A stretch of 64,000 nt of DNA from Floccularia luteovirens (lineage: Eukaryota > Basidiomycota > Agaricomycetes > Agaricales > Squamanitaceae). The stretch lies in assembly GCA_009739215.1 (NCBI GenBank), contig VSJF01000001.1, forward strand, positions 1,302,001-1,366,000, read 5' to 3'. Shown here in pieces: positions 44,556 through 55,536 of this stretch. Position 1 is the stretch's first letter; every line of letters begins with the position of its first letter. Under the pieces are notes generated by a model. It ran no database searches, was not told the DNA's origin, and saw only the letters and a program-made list of their open reading frames with translations. The position numbers and the translations under genes are program-made.

Positions 44556-45504
44556 ATGGATCCTGATGAAGACACCATAGTTTCCGTCCTTCCAATTCAT
44601 TATTCAAACTCGTTGTCTCCTAATATTCACATACATCAATTTCCGTTATTAAATCGGCCTCTTCAAGTTCCTCCTTCGGCGCAAATAAGTGGCAAACGTA
44701 TCAGCGCTCGTATCAAGCCTAATGCTCGGCGACTAGAGATCCATGTTCCGGCTGACACCCGCCCACAAGTCTGGAACGCGGAGAAAGCGAGAGTACTAGG
44801 GTCCGCCCAGGAGGAGGATGACCGAGAAAAGAACCAAGAAACCAAGCAGCTCAAGGAGGGTGAAGAACATAGACTTTCAGAAATCCGTCTCAAGAGCGAA
44901 GAAATCCCACAAAGAAGGAGCTATATGCTTGGTATAATGAGGGGCGGTGTGTAGAGCTTACTATCTCCAATCATAAAATATCTATATACTTCTACCAGAC
45001 AAACTCCACCTTCATCCAATCAACGAAACACAGCAGTTACGGCCGATCCTCACTCACCTGGACATTTTGTCGCGTAAGACGCGGCGAACTCATGGGGCAA
45101 GCTCTGATTCTGAGTCTGATGATGGACCTCCTCCGGATCCTGATGAGCCGGTTCAACCACTAGCACCCAAGAAGGACAAAAAAGTGACAGGAGAGGCTAG
45201 AGAAGTTCAGGTTACAACACGCAAATCGGAAGACAAAAGTGGCATTACACAAGGCGGGCTCTCCTCTGTTAGGAGAGATATGCTGCAATTGATTAGGAGG
45301 GAACAAGACGAGCAGTGGGAAGATCTTGAATTCTACGATGTTGCAGTGAGTTGTAGCTGATTCAGCTGGTTATTCTACTAAACCTTTTTTTGTCAGGATG
45401 TTTATGCGGAAGGAAGTTTTGAGAGCATTTTTTCTCAGAAAAATGATCCTTTGGTGTGCAAGACTGATATGACTGCTTACTTCGAACATATTAATGGGTT
45501 GTGA
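44556..45504 (+). CDS. RPC37: RNA polymerase III subunit RPC5 (Rpc37)
   Basis: Exons are 44556-44946, 44999-45345 and 45397-45504; 281 residues, all in phase. The N-terminus reads DTIVSVLPIHYSNSLSPNIH, IHQFPLLNRPLQVPPSAQ and ISGKRISARIKPNARRLEIH, which is the RPC5/Sin motif region that pairs with Rpc53. Further on are RRSYMLGIMRGDKLHLHPIN, TQQLRPILTHLDIL, an acidic DSESDDGPPPDPDEP linker and a C-terminal QWEDLEFYDVADVYAEGSFE. Rpc37/Rpc53 is the TFIIF-like module of RNA polymerase III, acting in initiation, termination and reinitiation. The length is typical of the fungal protein. Confidence 0.9.
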
Positions 45505-45721
45505 ATAATTGTTACGCCAGAGTAAAGATTATTATCCTAGTTAAACTCTTTATTCATTGTAACACAGTTCCTCTTCATCTAATATGCATCTTGCAATTTA
45601 ACATTGTAATGGTGAAATCTCTGTATCTGGAAATTGCCGCCTGACCTGCCTTCTTTTTTCACTCCCAGCTTTTTTTTCCAACGCCTTCCAGGAGTCATTA
45701 CGGCTAACCCTCACCACCAAA

Positions 45722-48700
45722 ATGTCTACAGGTAGTGACACTGAGCCAGAATCTTTACAGTATCACGAGAATGATGGGTCCAGCTTACGGGACATTCACC
45801 AGCAATTAAACTTTGCGTTTTCAGATACCACCAAACCCAGTTACCGGGATGTAATAAATGCTGTAAAATCGCTCGAAAATTTTGATTTAGCTGCTGTTCA
45901 AGACGTGAGTTTTTAACACCACGGAGTTTTTTCTTTTTAATCTGCACAAATTATACAGGATGAAGCTCTACAAGATGAAATACGATCTGCATCGAGCTCA
46001 ATTATACGCTTTTTACACAGTCTGGAAGCAATTGGCCCATCAACACCTGGAGCGGTCCATACTTTTAGTATTTTGGGTCGGTATCCAATGATTTTTTGTA
46101 CTGGAAAATGCACATGTCCGTTATTTTATAGTGCACGTCAAATTCTTGACTACCCTATTTGCATACCGCGCAATTTTCCAAAGACTTGCCACGAAAGATC
46201 TGGGTCAACACAGAACAACCCCGACAATCGTATCCTGGGTAGATGTAGTCCTTGTCAAGTTGGGCATAGTATCTGTGTATTTTTCATGCGGGTTTTCTCG
46301 TTGTGAATGGCACAAATCACTACCCTCTCAGCTGAGAACCCGACGCGATGAAGATTGTCTAAGGGCCGCAACACAATTGCCAAGTAAGTGATTTTTGCTT
46401 AGATTGATATACGGGACCTCAAATTGCTCAGGTATGTGGGAGGATTTAAGTCAGGTTGTGGCTTCTGAGCATCATTCGTTGGCAGCAAGACGCCTCTCTC
46501 TGCATCTTCTCTTTGCAGGATATGTTTTGGGACCCCAGCTATTGGATTATAATCCTTGGGAAGTATGCGTTGGCAGCAATGTCAACACTCTATCTCCCGA
46601 ATTATTGTTAGAGCGGCTCTATGATCGTTTAAGGCAGGGGATGTTCTATGAAAACATGCAGTCGTTAATCGTGTATCATCAAGGCGACCAAGAGAAAATC
46701 ACTTTTGCGATGTTTTTTACCCTCATTGCGGTTCGAGCTTTTCTGTAAAGACCTTATTTCCGCTGCGTTGCTAATATAACGTTTTCAGGGTATCCACCAA
46801 AAGGTTAATAACAATGCGCCGAACAATATTGATTTAGAGTTCTTGCCTCGTAGCACGAGCTATCTAATGGAATGCTTGCAGTTCATAATGAATGATGAAG
46901 TGTCGAGCTCACTGTCGGAACTACTTCAAACAGAGGTGACTCCTGCTCAAGCTCTTCTGTTGAGCTGGGAACATGCTGTACCGTGGTGCTGGTCTATTTG
47001 GAAAGATCAAAGGATAGAAAAGGGGGAATTCATTACTTACCTGGTATTCACTTCGCCCGAAATTAAGACTGATCTGAGGTTGACTTTTCTTGTCATAGAC
47101 ACTCAAATGGCTCCACCATACAAATACTCGTGACTCCACGGTGTCCATTGATGACCACTGGGATGTCCTTGAAAACACAGATCTACGAAGGTCATTACTC
47201 AAGCACTATGAAAATGGACACAGAGCTTTACTGGTTTGAGTTATTCTAACGAGACCGTATGCATATCGTAATTGATCGAACGTATATCCAGCAAGTCCTT
47301 CGATTTACCGTGTTGTCCCTGCGTTCCACGGGAGTTACTACCTTGGATTCCGTGACTATCGGCTTCATCCACAAATTGTGCTGGGCGAGCGTTATATTAT
47401 TGCACAACACTATTCATCATGTGGAAACACGCCTTTTTTGTCAACTCTTTCTGCACCTTTTCGTTATCGTCGAAAATACAGAAGATGAGCTAGCTAGTAA
47501 GTAAAATCTCTTGTGATGGTAACAAATCAAATGAAAAAGCTGATTTCGACGTCGTAAGTAAAAGATCTGATCTTGGAAGCTTTGTCCTTGTGTGATCCAT
47601 TCATCATAGAAGTGGGCGTGAAGGAGTTAATTACAGACAAGGCATCCCGTTTTTTCAGCGAGTTAGATGAAGGTAAGCATCATGAGTCACATTACTTTCT
47701 TTCACTCAACAATTTGTTAGGCATATCAAAGGCTAAAAGGTTAGTGGTCATGACTTACTAGCATTCTCTCGATTTAGACACATAGCGCCATATAGCTTAT
47801 TGCGTGGGACCGGGAATAACGGGATCAAGGACGAAACGATTCGAGTAGTAAACTCGATCCTGAACTTTTTCTGCATTATGGAGCAATCGAAGACAGAGAT
47901 AGATAGCTGTATCCACCGCAACTTGGCGGTATCGTTTCTCCCATTCGTAACGGACCATCTTGCGGAAACACCACTCAACTCATTTCCTACAAATTGTTTG
48001 ATTGGCTCTCTCCTTGCATCACTGGCATTCGAAACAAGGGACAAAAAAACTTGCGTCAGGACAGAGGAACAGGTTCTATGTAAGCTCGCGGTAACGAGGG
48101 AGAGAAAGGATTTATTTACAGCATGTGAGTTGCCATTCACTCAGATCATAAGTCACTGACGATAATACAACAAGCTTCATTTGCCCATTACATCGCCACG
48201 AACGAAGATTTACTAACTTTAGATCCCCTGCTACAAGCTGAAGCTTGGGATTATCTCCGGGATGTCCTCCTTCTTATCCTTAGACATGACTTCATAGGTG
48301 AGGATGAGCCGATAGCGTTACTAGCCTGTCTCTCCATTTGCCGAGGTGTCTACGAGCTCGCGAATGTGAACCTTCCGTGTAGTAAGCACCGTGATTTTTT
48401 ACAAATATTTTAGTGTGCTGGATCTCCTAACTTCAAGGTCAAATTATAATAAACTCTCCTTGGACCATAACCTTAATTTCATGGTTACGGGACATCATCG
48501 AAGATAAAAGCCCTTCTGGGAATACATTTTTGGGTATCTTACAGAAACAACTTGCTTCAGGCGGTAGGGTGCTGCTTGATCAGCTCGATCAGGTGTGTCG
48601 TATTTATTGTGGATCTTTTGGAAGGCGGGTTAAACGTGTAAAGATAACGAAGGGTCCACAAAAACGCAAACACTTGATGGCAGGTCAGAGTTTCTTTGAC

Positions 48701-48815
48701 AGGTATTACTGATGTGAATCCCCCAATAGAACTTTCCATCAACAATAACACGAATTTTATATATTTCAACACATTTCGGTTCGGGTCGCCTCCTCATATT
48801 TTCCGAAATTGGTAG
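45722..48815 (+). CDS. Unknown alpha-helical (ARM-like) protein
   Basis: I do not recognise a family. Exons I can place are 45722-45904, 45959-46076, 46132-46383, 46432-46730 and 46789-47043, followed by several more to about 48815; introns are 48-60 nt and the phases I checked agree. The product is helical and Leu-rich throughout, with almost no low-complexity sequence: HVKFLTTLFAYRAIFQRLAT, LAARRLSLHLLFAGYVLGPQ, EVTPAQALLLSWEHAVPWCW, ALLQVLRFTVLSLRSTGVTT and WDYLRDVLLLILRHDFIGED. This suggests an alpha-solenoid scaffold. The C-terminus is doubtful: the spliced frame stops at 48813-48815, but another frame stays open for 46 codons to 48949 and also reads like protein (LVAVLRIRDDILKGLIMGYL). 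Confidence 0.65.
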
Positions 48816-49179
48816 CCGTACTTAGGATTCGAGACGATATTCTCAAGGGACTGATCATGGGGTACCTTCGCCACAACAAACGTGGAAAGTTTATCTTCGA
48901 ATTTCCTCGGCTGATGCTTTGGTGCTTCCGTTGCTCCCAGCTGTACTAAGAAGAACCCAAATATAATCTGGTGTTTCAGCGAGAGAGAAATTCTTGAACG
49001 ATAAGGATAGTGCTTGTAACTAGTAGGGTTGAATTGATGTTCGCTGTCTACACAGTTGAATGAGGACTAGTCTTGTCGTTGTCATGTGATTCCGATGAAG
49101 TCTTACGTAATTATAGGTGCTCCGCGAGTCAACAACTGATAAGTTCCGAGCTACAGGTCTTCACAGGACACTCATCTTC
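48816..49179. other. Intergenic region with a possible alternative 3' coding end
   Basis: The first ~135 bp (48812-48949) hold the 46-codon open segment noted for the upstream gene. The rest shows nothing recognisable before the next start codon. Confidence 0.4.
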
Positions 49180-50407
49180 ATGTCCTCGCCCAATCTGCAA
49201 ACTCGCCACCAGAGATCCCATTCAGCTTCGGACTCCTCTAGTTCATCCGACGAACACCTCAGATCGTCTAAAAAGCGTTCACATTATTCATCTACCTCCT
49301 TATCCGACCCCTCACCCGTCCAGAAACAGAAAAGGGATGCAGACGTCAGGAGATTGGGAAAACGACGTCGTCGAGAGCTTTCTGTAAGTCTCTTCTTGTA
49401 CTCGTGCCATGTACATCTCTGATTGCTTGATACATAAGCCCACAATTCCCGGAGCTGACCGTAATGCTCAAGGCACTCCATGCTTTTCGGGCAACCAGCA
49501 CACAGCCACTGCTCCAAGACTTCCTGCGTCGTCCGCTGCTTTCAATTTTATCCCTGCAATAGGCCAGGGGAGCCACAGGTCCCAAAGACCCTTACACCCT
49601 TTTGATTCAATACCTTCGGCCGAGTTCGATACTTGTAACAGGGCAGGTCTTGCCCGCCTTAAATCAAAAGCATTTTGGGAATTACATAGAAGTGTTGCGG
49701 AAAATGGCGAGGGTTTTGTCCGCAGAATGCGAGAGTACGAACACTCTCGTTCTAGACTTGAACTATACCACAAGGCGAAGGAAGCTCAAAAGAAAGGGCG
49801 GAAACGCTCATCCATCTCCATATTACCCTTACGACAAGTGGCTCCAATGGATGCATCCGATCTATCCGAAGATGAAGAGGATATACAAATATTCGCTGGA
49901 GATGTTGCAAACACTCCATCTCAAAAAACCCGCCATAAGAAAAGGACTTTGTCGTTGAACCTCATGGATGTTGATACCCTTCCAATACCATTCACCCCGT
50001 TTTCTGCCCAGGATAGTGTGGGCTCATCTCCTGGTACTGCCAGCTCTTCCGTTTTTCTATCCGACGACGAACAGCAAAATGTGGACACAACATCTGACAG
50101 GAATTTATTTTCTAATTCGCATTCACGGAACGCATCATCCATCCCGGTACTATCTCATTCTCTACCAGACTCAATGAATTCTTCTTTTGCATCGCTTCCA
50201 TCACCACCTTCATCTCGTTCTGTATTACCACTTGATAACGGCTCAAATACTTGCACACCTTCCCTCACGTCTTCCGAAAAGGCGATTGCGGCGCTCAGTC
50301 TAGCTTTTGCAAATGGTGCCGGCAGCCTGAGTGACTATTCAGCCCTTGGGGCTATCCAAGATCTCCATGGTCCCTCGGACTGTGACATGGGAGAATTGTG
50401 GCGTTGA
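49180..50407 (+). CDS. Unknown disordered, probably nuclear protein
   Basis: Exons are 49180-49383 and 49439-50407 with a 55-nt intron; 390 residues. The N-terminus is Ser/Arg/Lys-rich (SDSSSSSDEHLRSSKKRSHY, RRLGKRRRREL), consistent with a nuclear localisation signal. The only stretch that looks folded is around LARLKSKAFWELHRSVAENG, EGFVRRMREYEHSRSRLELY HKAKEAQKKGRKR, a charged helix. The rest is Ser/Pro/Asp-rich. The C-terminus LGAIQDLHGPSDCDMGELWR may be a short conserved motif. The phase across the intron is good and no other exons are needed. Function unknown. Confidence 0.65.
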
Positions 50408-50833
50408 TTCAACATACCGGGTAGATGGTTATGAACGAACACTCGTAAATCAACCCCTTTCTTATTGAATTGATGAACACGGAGCATACCACACTCTTCC
50501 TAATCTAATATTGCTCCCCTCGCCCTTGATATGATATTCGTAAATGAACGCTACCTTAATATGTATCACACCTTACCAATACCTTCACTTCCTTGTTGCA
50601 AAAAACATTGCGTAGTCACAACAATTCCATGTATGTATATATTTCTGGAGAACCTGTGAATAGAATACTGTATATTATTGCACCATTCTAATTTGAGCAA
50701 TCGACTTGCCATATATGGAAGGTATAACTATTAGAAAGTGTGATGTATTTTATGAAAACTATTCGATAGCACAGTGCGAGTTTATTGTTGTGACAGGTTT
50801 AGTGTTGTATGTCGAATAAAATGAGACCCAGCA
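50408..50833. other. Intergenic region between convergent genes
   Basis: About 426 bp of AT-rich 3' flanks. No coding segment or RNA gene recognised. Confidence 0.5.
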
Positions 50834-51944
50834 TCAGCAATTAGTGGGTAGAAACATAGTTGAAGTAGCCTCCTCTTGTTGTATAAACTGCCCTCGCAAA
50901 TACTGATCGCGCTCGCGTTGCAATTTCTCCACCAAAACTTCAGCTTCCATTCTTCGGGATAGTTCCAGACGGTGATTATCCTCCGCTATACGACGTGCCT
51001 CCATCTCCCTTTCTAGAGCTTGGTTCATACCTGGCCAGTGATGTTGGACCTTCAGAGGTTGGAAATAATGACAACACTCACTAGTAATGAGATTCTGGAC
51101 TTTGGAAGGCACATATATATCTGCATCAACTAAGGTATTCTCCGTTGGCCAGCTGTTAGAAGATGAGCCTTCACCGTTGATCTTCAATGTCTGAAATCCC
51201 AAACGTATGTCATCTTCGGGCACGTTGTGACCCTCTATAGTACCAGATGACTTGGATACATGCATTTGAGGTTGTAAGGGAAGAGAAAAACGCGTCTGCT
51301 TAGAAGGACGTTTGACAGGCGACAATGTTATAGATGAAGGGTCCCAATTTTGGTCGCCGTCATTCTGGTGTAAGACGGTTCTCCGATCTTTTCTCTTCGA
51401 GTATCTTGGAGTATCTAGTGCAAAAAGGCTTGGAAAACGAGCATGACGCTTGTAGGTTGGAAGTGCTTGGTAATGGACATAGATGGGGTTATCAATAAGA
51501 ACACGTCACAATTGGAAACACTTACATGCACAACGACCAGTCACTCTCACACCATTATGCCGGACACTAGTGGATGTTGAAGTCCTGCTTCTTACGAGTG
51601 CATGGTGGGACGAAGAGCCTGAAGAGCCTAAGGAATTGTGAGTACATACAATAAATTGTCGATGAGGATACTCTTACTCCTGGTTCTTTTTATGGGAGTT
51701 ACTAACACATGGTCTTCGTGAAGTTGGCTAATGTGAATGTATGCACTCTGAACGCAATTTAACAGCCATACCCATGAGCATCTTTTTGGGTCCATTCGAG
51801 TGATAACGCGTAGCATTTTCCTGTTCTGCAAACCGTGTTGTGTTAGACATACAATTTACCATACGAGTGATACATTGGTTAACCCTCACCTAAAGGACCT
51901 TGCTCGTTGTCGATCCTTTGAAAAGGGGGGGCGTTGTTGAACAT
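50834..51944 (-). CDS. Unknown protein with a C-terminal coiled coil
   Basis: A spliced model runs from an ATG at 51942-51944 (MFNNAPPFQRIDNEQGPL) through exons giving EQENATRYHSNGPKKMLM, then GSSGSSSHHALVRSRTSTST, RHARFPSLFALDTPRYSKRK, TLSPVKRPSKQTRFSLPLQP and VPEDDIRLGFQTLKING. The last exon gives MNQALEREMEARRIAEDNHR and LELSRRMEAEVLVEKLQRER, a charged heptad-like helix ending at LPTNC. The final intron (donor GTGAGT, acceptor GGCCAG) keeps phase. The exon between about 51650 and 51780 is the least certain. The protein is otherwise Ser-rich and disordered. No family recognised. Confidence 0.55.
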
Positions 51945-52211
51945 AATGTATGGCTTCCCCGCAAATAGTTATGAAAGTAGAAAATGAAAATAAAGTGGCC
52001 AGGGTGGCGAACATTCATAGAAGTATTCTGAGATACTGTGGGAACTATCATGACCCTGTGTAACATCATTTTCACATCATTACGGTTAACAATGTGCCGC
52101 CAACATTACAATACAAAACGTGTTACAGCTGAGATCTATGTACAATAATAACTATGTAGAAGGTGCTTCATTGTACTTATAGTAGCAAGAATTGTATTAA
52201 GCACTGTCCTG

Positions 52212-53070
52212 TTAAAGTGTGGAGCCAAGTACTTTCATTGCTAGAGCTCTTAAAATCTGTTGGAGCATCAGTTATTTTCTCCAAGAACCACTAAATAAAT
52301 TCAAGTTCATACCTCCGCCTTCTGATTCCCACCGAGCTCATTGAACACTGCTGCTACCGATTTGCCTTTAGCATCGCGTATAGCCCCAATACGGTTCCCA
52401 GCATAAGCTCCAAGCATGAGTCCTGCGATGTTTGCGACAATGAAACCAAGTCCAGCACCACAGATGGCACCTATCCAAGCCCACCATGGAGCATGACGTT
52501 CAACCTCTGGTCGCAATAGCTATGGAAGGGTCAGATCATATTTGAGGTAATGACAAGGTGTTTGTCCACAAACCTCCTCAAATGCGTCGGCAAAAACACC
52601 GTCAGCATCTGGTCGAGCATTCGACCTGGTCCCTGAGTCTCCAGCACCGGCTCCGGCACCGCTGAACATGCTAGAGAATTGTGAAAAGAAACCCGAAGAG
52701 GATGAAGGATCGTTTGAACGTTGTGGACGAGTGTTGTAGAGGTTGTCATAATCCCTACGACGGTTTACATCTGACAGAACATAGTAGGCGTCTGCAACAG
52801 CCTAATTACCGAAGTAAGGATTAGTGGATGATGGTTCATGCGACAGACACGCACTTGGAATTTCTCTGTGGCTGCTTTTTTTTCTGCTGGTGATGCATTC
52901 GCTAGTCTATCAGGGTGTGTCCTGTACTACTTGAGTTGGGGAAAGGAAAAGGAGGAAGCTCATTTGATTTCTGACCTGAGAGACTCCTTCCTATAAGCCT
53001 GACGGATCTCTTCTTGAGATGCAGACTTTTGTATGTTTAAAAGCTGGTAATAATCTGGAAATTGTGACAT
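52212..53070 (-). CDS. J-domain (DnaJ/Hsp40) protein with a glycine-rich membrane segment
   Basis: Starts MSQFPDYYQLLNIQKSASQE and continues EIRQAYRKESLRTHPDRLAN with the HPD tripeptide that stimulates Hsp70, then ASPAEKKAATEKFQAVADAY and YVLSDVNRRRDYDNLY: a complete J-domain. A Gly/Ser/Pro-rich linker follows (SSGFFSQFSSMFSGAGAGAG), then PEVERHAPWWAWIGAICGAG and LGFIVANIAGLMLGAYAGNR, a hydrophobic Gly-zipper stretch. The end is VFNELGGNQKAE, then, after an intron, ILRALAMKVLGSTL and stop at 52212-52214. The last exon is required for the natural C-terminus. A membrane-associated co-chaperone is likely; the compartment is unknown. Confidence 0.87.
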
Positions 53071-53285
53071 TTGAAAAGGAGCGAGTGGTAGTAACTAGTA
53101 AGGACACAACTTGGTGGTCCAGCAAAAGTATATGTGACGTCACAGGTGCTTAATATGTACGTAATTTTATGTTTTTATTTTATTTATACAAAATCAACTG
53201 TTCTGTTCATTAAATTGTCCCATGTTGATTCATATAATCCTCTTTACACAAATTAGCTCCCAAGTCCATTAGAAAATCTGACAAA

Positions 53286-55140
53286 CTACATACCTATGAA
53301 TGACGAGTCGGGATATCGAATCGCATCGTCAGGATCTGGAGTAATTGAACGCTCTCTGCCGGATGTAATATCCTTCTCAGCAATTGGTACAAATTGCAAC
53401 ACACTTGGTAACAACTTTGGAACAGGCCGTATATTGCGAAGCATGCTCTGAGGTGGAAAGGGAGAGCGGGAGGTCGAACAATTTGAGGAATTATTTGATA
53501 GATTTTCGTTCCGAATTGATGGAGTTGGTGATATTGGTCTATCGCTCCTTCGACTGATTGCGTCAGAGATTTCTTGTGTATCTAATGATGCCAGCGATAT
53601 ACTTGACGGCATAGATACATTGAGGCGCTGTGAAGGAGAAAACCGCTTCAACATGGATATGCTCTTTTCCAATTCACTTTGCTGGCTCGAGATAACTTGA
53701 TATGGATTCTGGCTATCGCGGATGCTCGATGCTTGTCTCAACTCTGTGTTACTCCAAGCAATATCGTCACTCGTTCGAGAGTCACGTGTGGATGGAAAGT
53801 TGGTTATAGGCTTGTCGTGGTCATTATACGACAAGCTAGACAGGGGTGGATCGTCCACATGGACTAAGTCAACCTTTCCACCTTCAGGGATGAATACCAA
53901 CCTTGTCTGTAAATTTGCACGACGCTCAAGGCTGTCATCTTTCCGGTCAGATTTGTTATCAAGCGGGGATGTAAGTGACTGTTGTGGAACTGGTTGCGCT
54001 GGTTGTGATATTTCCGGTATGGAAATAGGGTCGGGAACCGGAGGAAGGAACTTTTCAAAATCTAGCGGTGGGGGTTTGATACTTCTTGGTAACCCAAAAT
54101 TCCTCTCCGGATCTGAAATTTTCGGAGATATGGCTGATGTGTGGGAGTCAAAGACAGGGTCGGGTTGTGTAGGTTGGAAAGTGGCCTTAGATTCGTGCAA
54201 AACAACTAGGAGGTTGTGAGTAATCCATATGTATATTTCAACACCTCGCAAAAATCGCCCAGCACACATCTCGGAGAACTCGACTATTTCAGGATCGATT
54301 AACAGTTGAGACAATCACATAGACAAGATACCTACCACAAGCAAGGTTCCCTATTCCAAGAGAGGCACTGATAACAAGAGCAACGATTGGTGCCATATAA
54401 GATTTGAAAGGGAACCACCACGATGATGCAGGTGACAGGAATATATTAAGAAAGATCTTGAGAATGAATATCAATGATATCACTGCTTCCAAAGTCGCTT
54501 CAGCTGCGTATATGCCACCCTGTTTTGTGTTGGGAAGTAGCCTCCAAAGTAATTGGAGGATGGGGATACAGAAAGAAGCAGCTAGTGTAATCCACTGCAA
54601 GGTTTTTCCGAGGATTCCCCAGCGAGACCAACTAGCACTGTGTCCGACACCAGCCTCTGTAACCGGAGACTCGCTCCTTGGGCATTGCGCGACATATTTC
54701 CAAGTAAAGAGATATAAAAATCCGACTGACAACGCAAGGAAAACCTCGCGAGCATTGGTAAAACCAGATAAGGATGAACTTTTCCGTTTGCTGTTTAGTT
54801 CCCGTAGCAGGAGTTGGGTAACGTCTAAAATAGCAGCAATAAAGACCAGCAAAGATGATATATACAGATAAGTGGAGATGCTTGGAAAATATTGTCAATT
54901 AATCAAAACAAATTCAATTTTATCAAATGGGCATACAGAGATATGCTTTTCTTGATAAAAATTATCACAACAAAAAGTCCAAACGCCGTACTCCCAACGC
55001 AAAAGAATGGAATATCAGAAAAAATCTGGAGCTTTTTTCCCAGAGTCAGTCATATCCGGAAAAAAATTGAAAAAACTTACTACGGCATCATCATCATTAT
55101 GGGAAGATGACGAAGAAAATAGATGGAATGCACCCGGCAT
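53286..55140 (-). CDS. Multi-pass membrane protein with a disordered tail
   Basis: Starts MPGAFHLFSSSSSHNDDDAV at 55138-55140. After a first intron it reads LQIFSDIPFFCVGSTAFGLF and VVIIFIKKSISL. A 56-nt intron (GTATGC donor, TTCCAAG acceptor, about 54882-54937) then joins to ISTYLYISSLLVFIAAILDV in frame. Further helices are REVFLALSVGFLYLFTWKYV, WITLAASFCIPILQLLWRLL, EATLEAVISLIFILKIFLNI and APIVALVISASLGIGNLACG. A short VEFSEMCAGRFLR segment ends the membrane part. The remaining ~320 residues are disordered and Ser/Pro-rich. The pattern suggests a six- or seven-helix orphan protein. No functional motif recognised. Confidence 0.72.
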
Positions 55141-55536
55141 TCACGAAACAAAGAAATGGTTATAACGAGAATTAGATATGCAGAGCAATGTGTTCAAAGT
55201 TTATGTATCACTGCAAAATTTGAGCGCGGTGCAACGATATAAAAACGCCGAATGACGCAAGAGTAGACCAGAAGGATTGGAAATGGGTTTACATACAGAC
55301 TGCAAGCCAGTTAGAAGACAAATGAATGGTAGGATTGCCAGGGAAAAGGCTCAGCCTGGGGGAAAGGATGAGAGAAGGATGAGAGAAGGATGATAAAGAG
55401 ATGCGACGCTAGTGAGATGAGCACCATGACGACTAACAGTGAATGACTTGACTGGTTGGCGATGCAGGGCTAAATTAACTATTCCCACAGCAATATAACA
55501 GATATTTTACATTTAAATCAATGTCCAACCCCTCCT
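55141..55536. other. Intergenic region between tandem minus-strand genes
   Basis: About 396 bp holding the promoter of the membrane-protein gene and the 3' flank of the LIM gene. It contains a small tandem repeat at 55364-55393 listed separately. No gene recognised. Confidence 0.5.
55364..55393 (+). repeat. Short tandem repeat, 11-bp unit AAGGATGAGAG x ~2.7
   Basis: Two perfect copies of AAGGATGAGAG followed by a partial third (AAGGATGA), in intergenic DNA upstream of the membrane-protein gene. Confidence 0.75.

Noticed and set aside
54880..54940. A 29-nt intron in the membrane-protein gene
   Set aside because: A normal 56-nt intron with a GTATGC donor fits the same phase, so no exceptionally short intron is needed.
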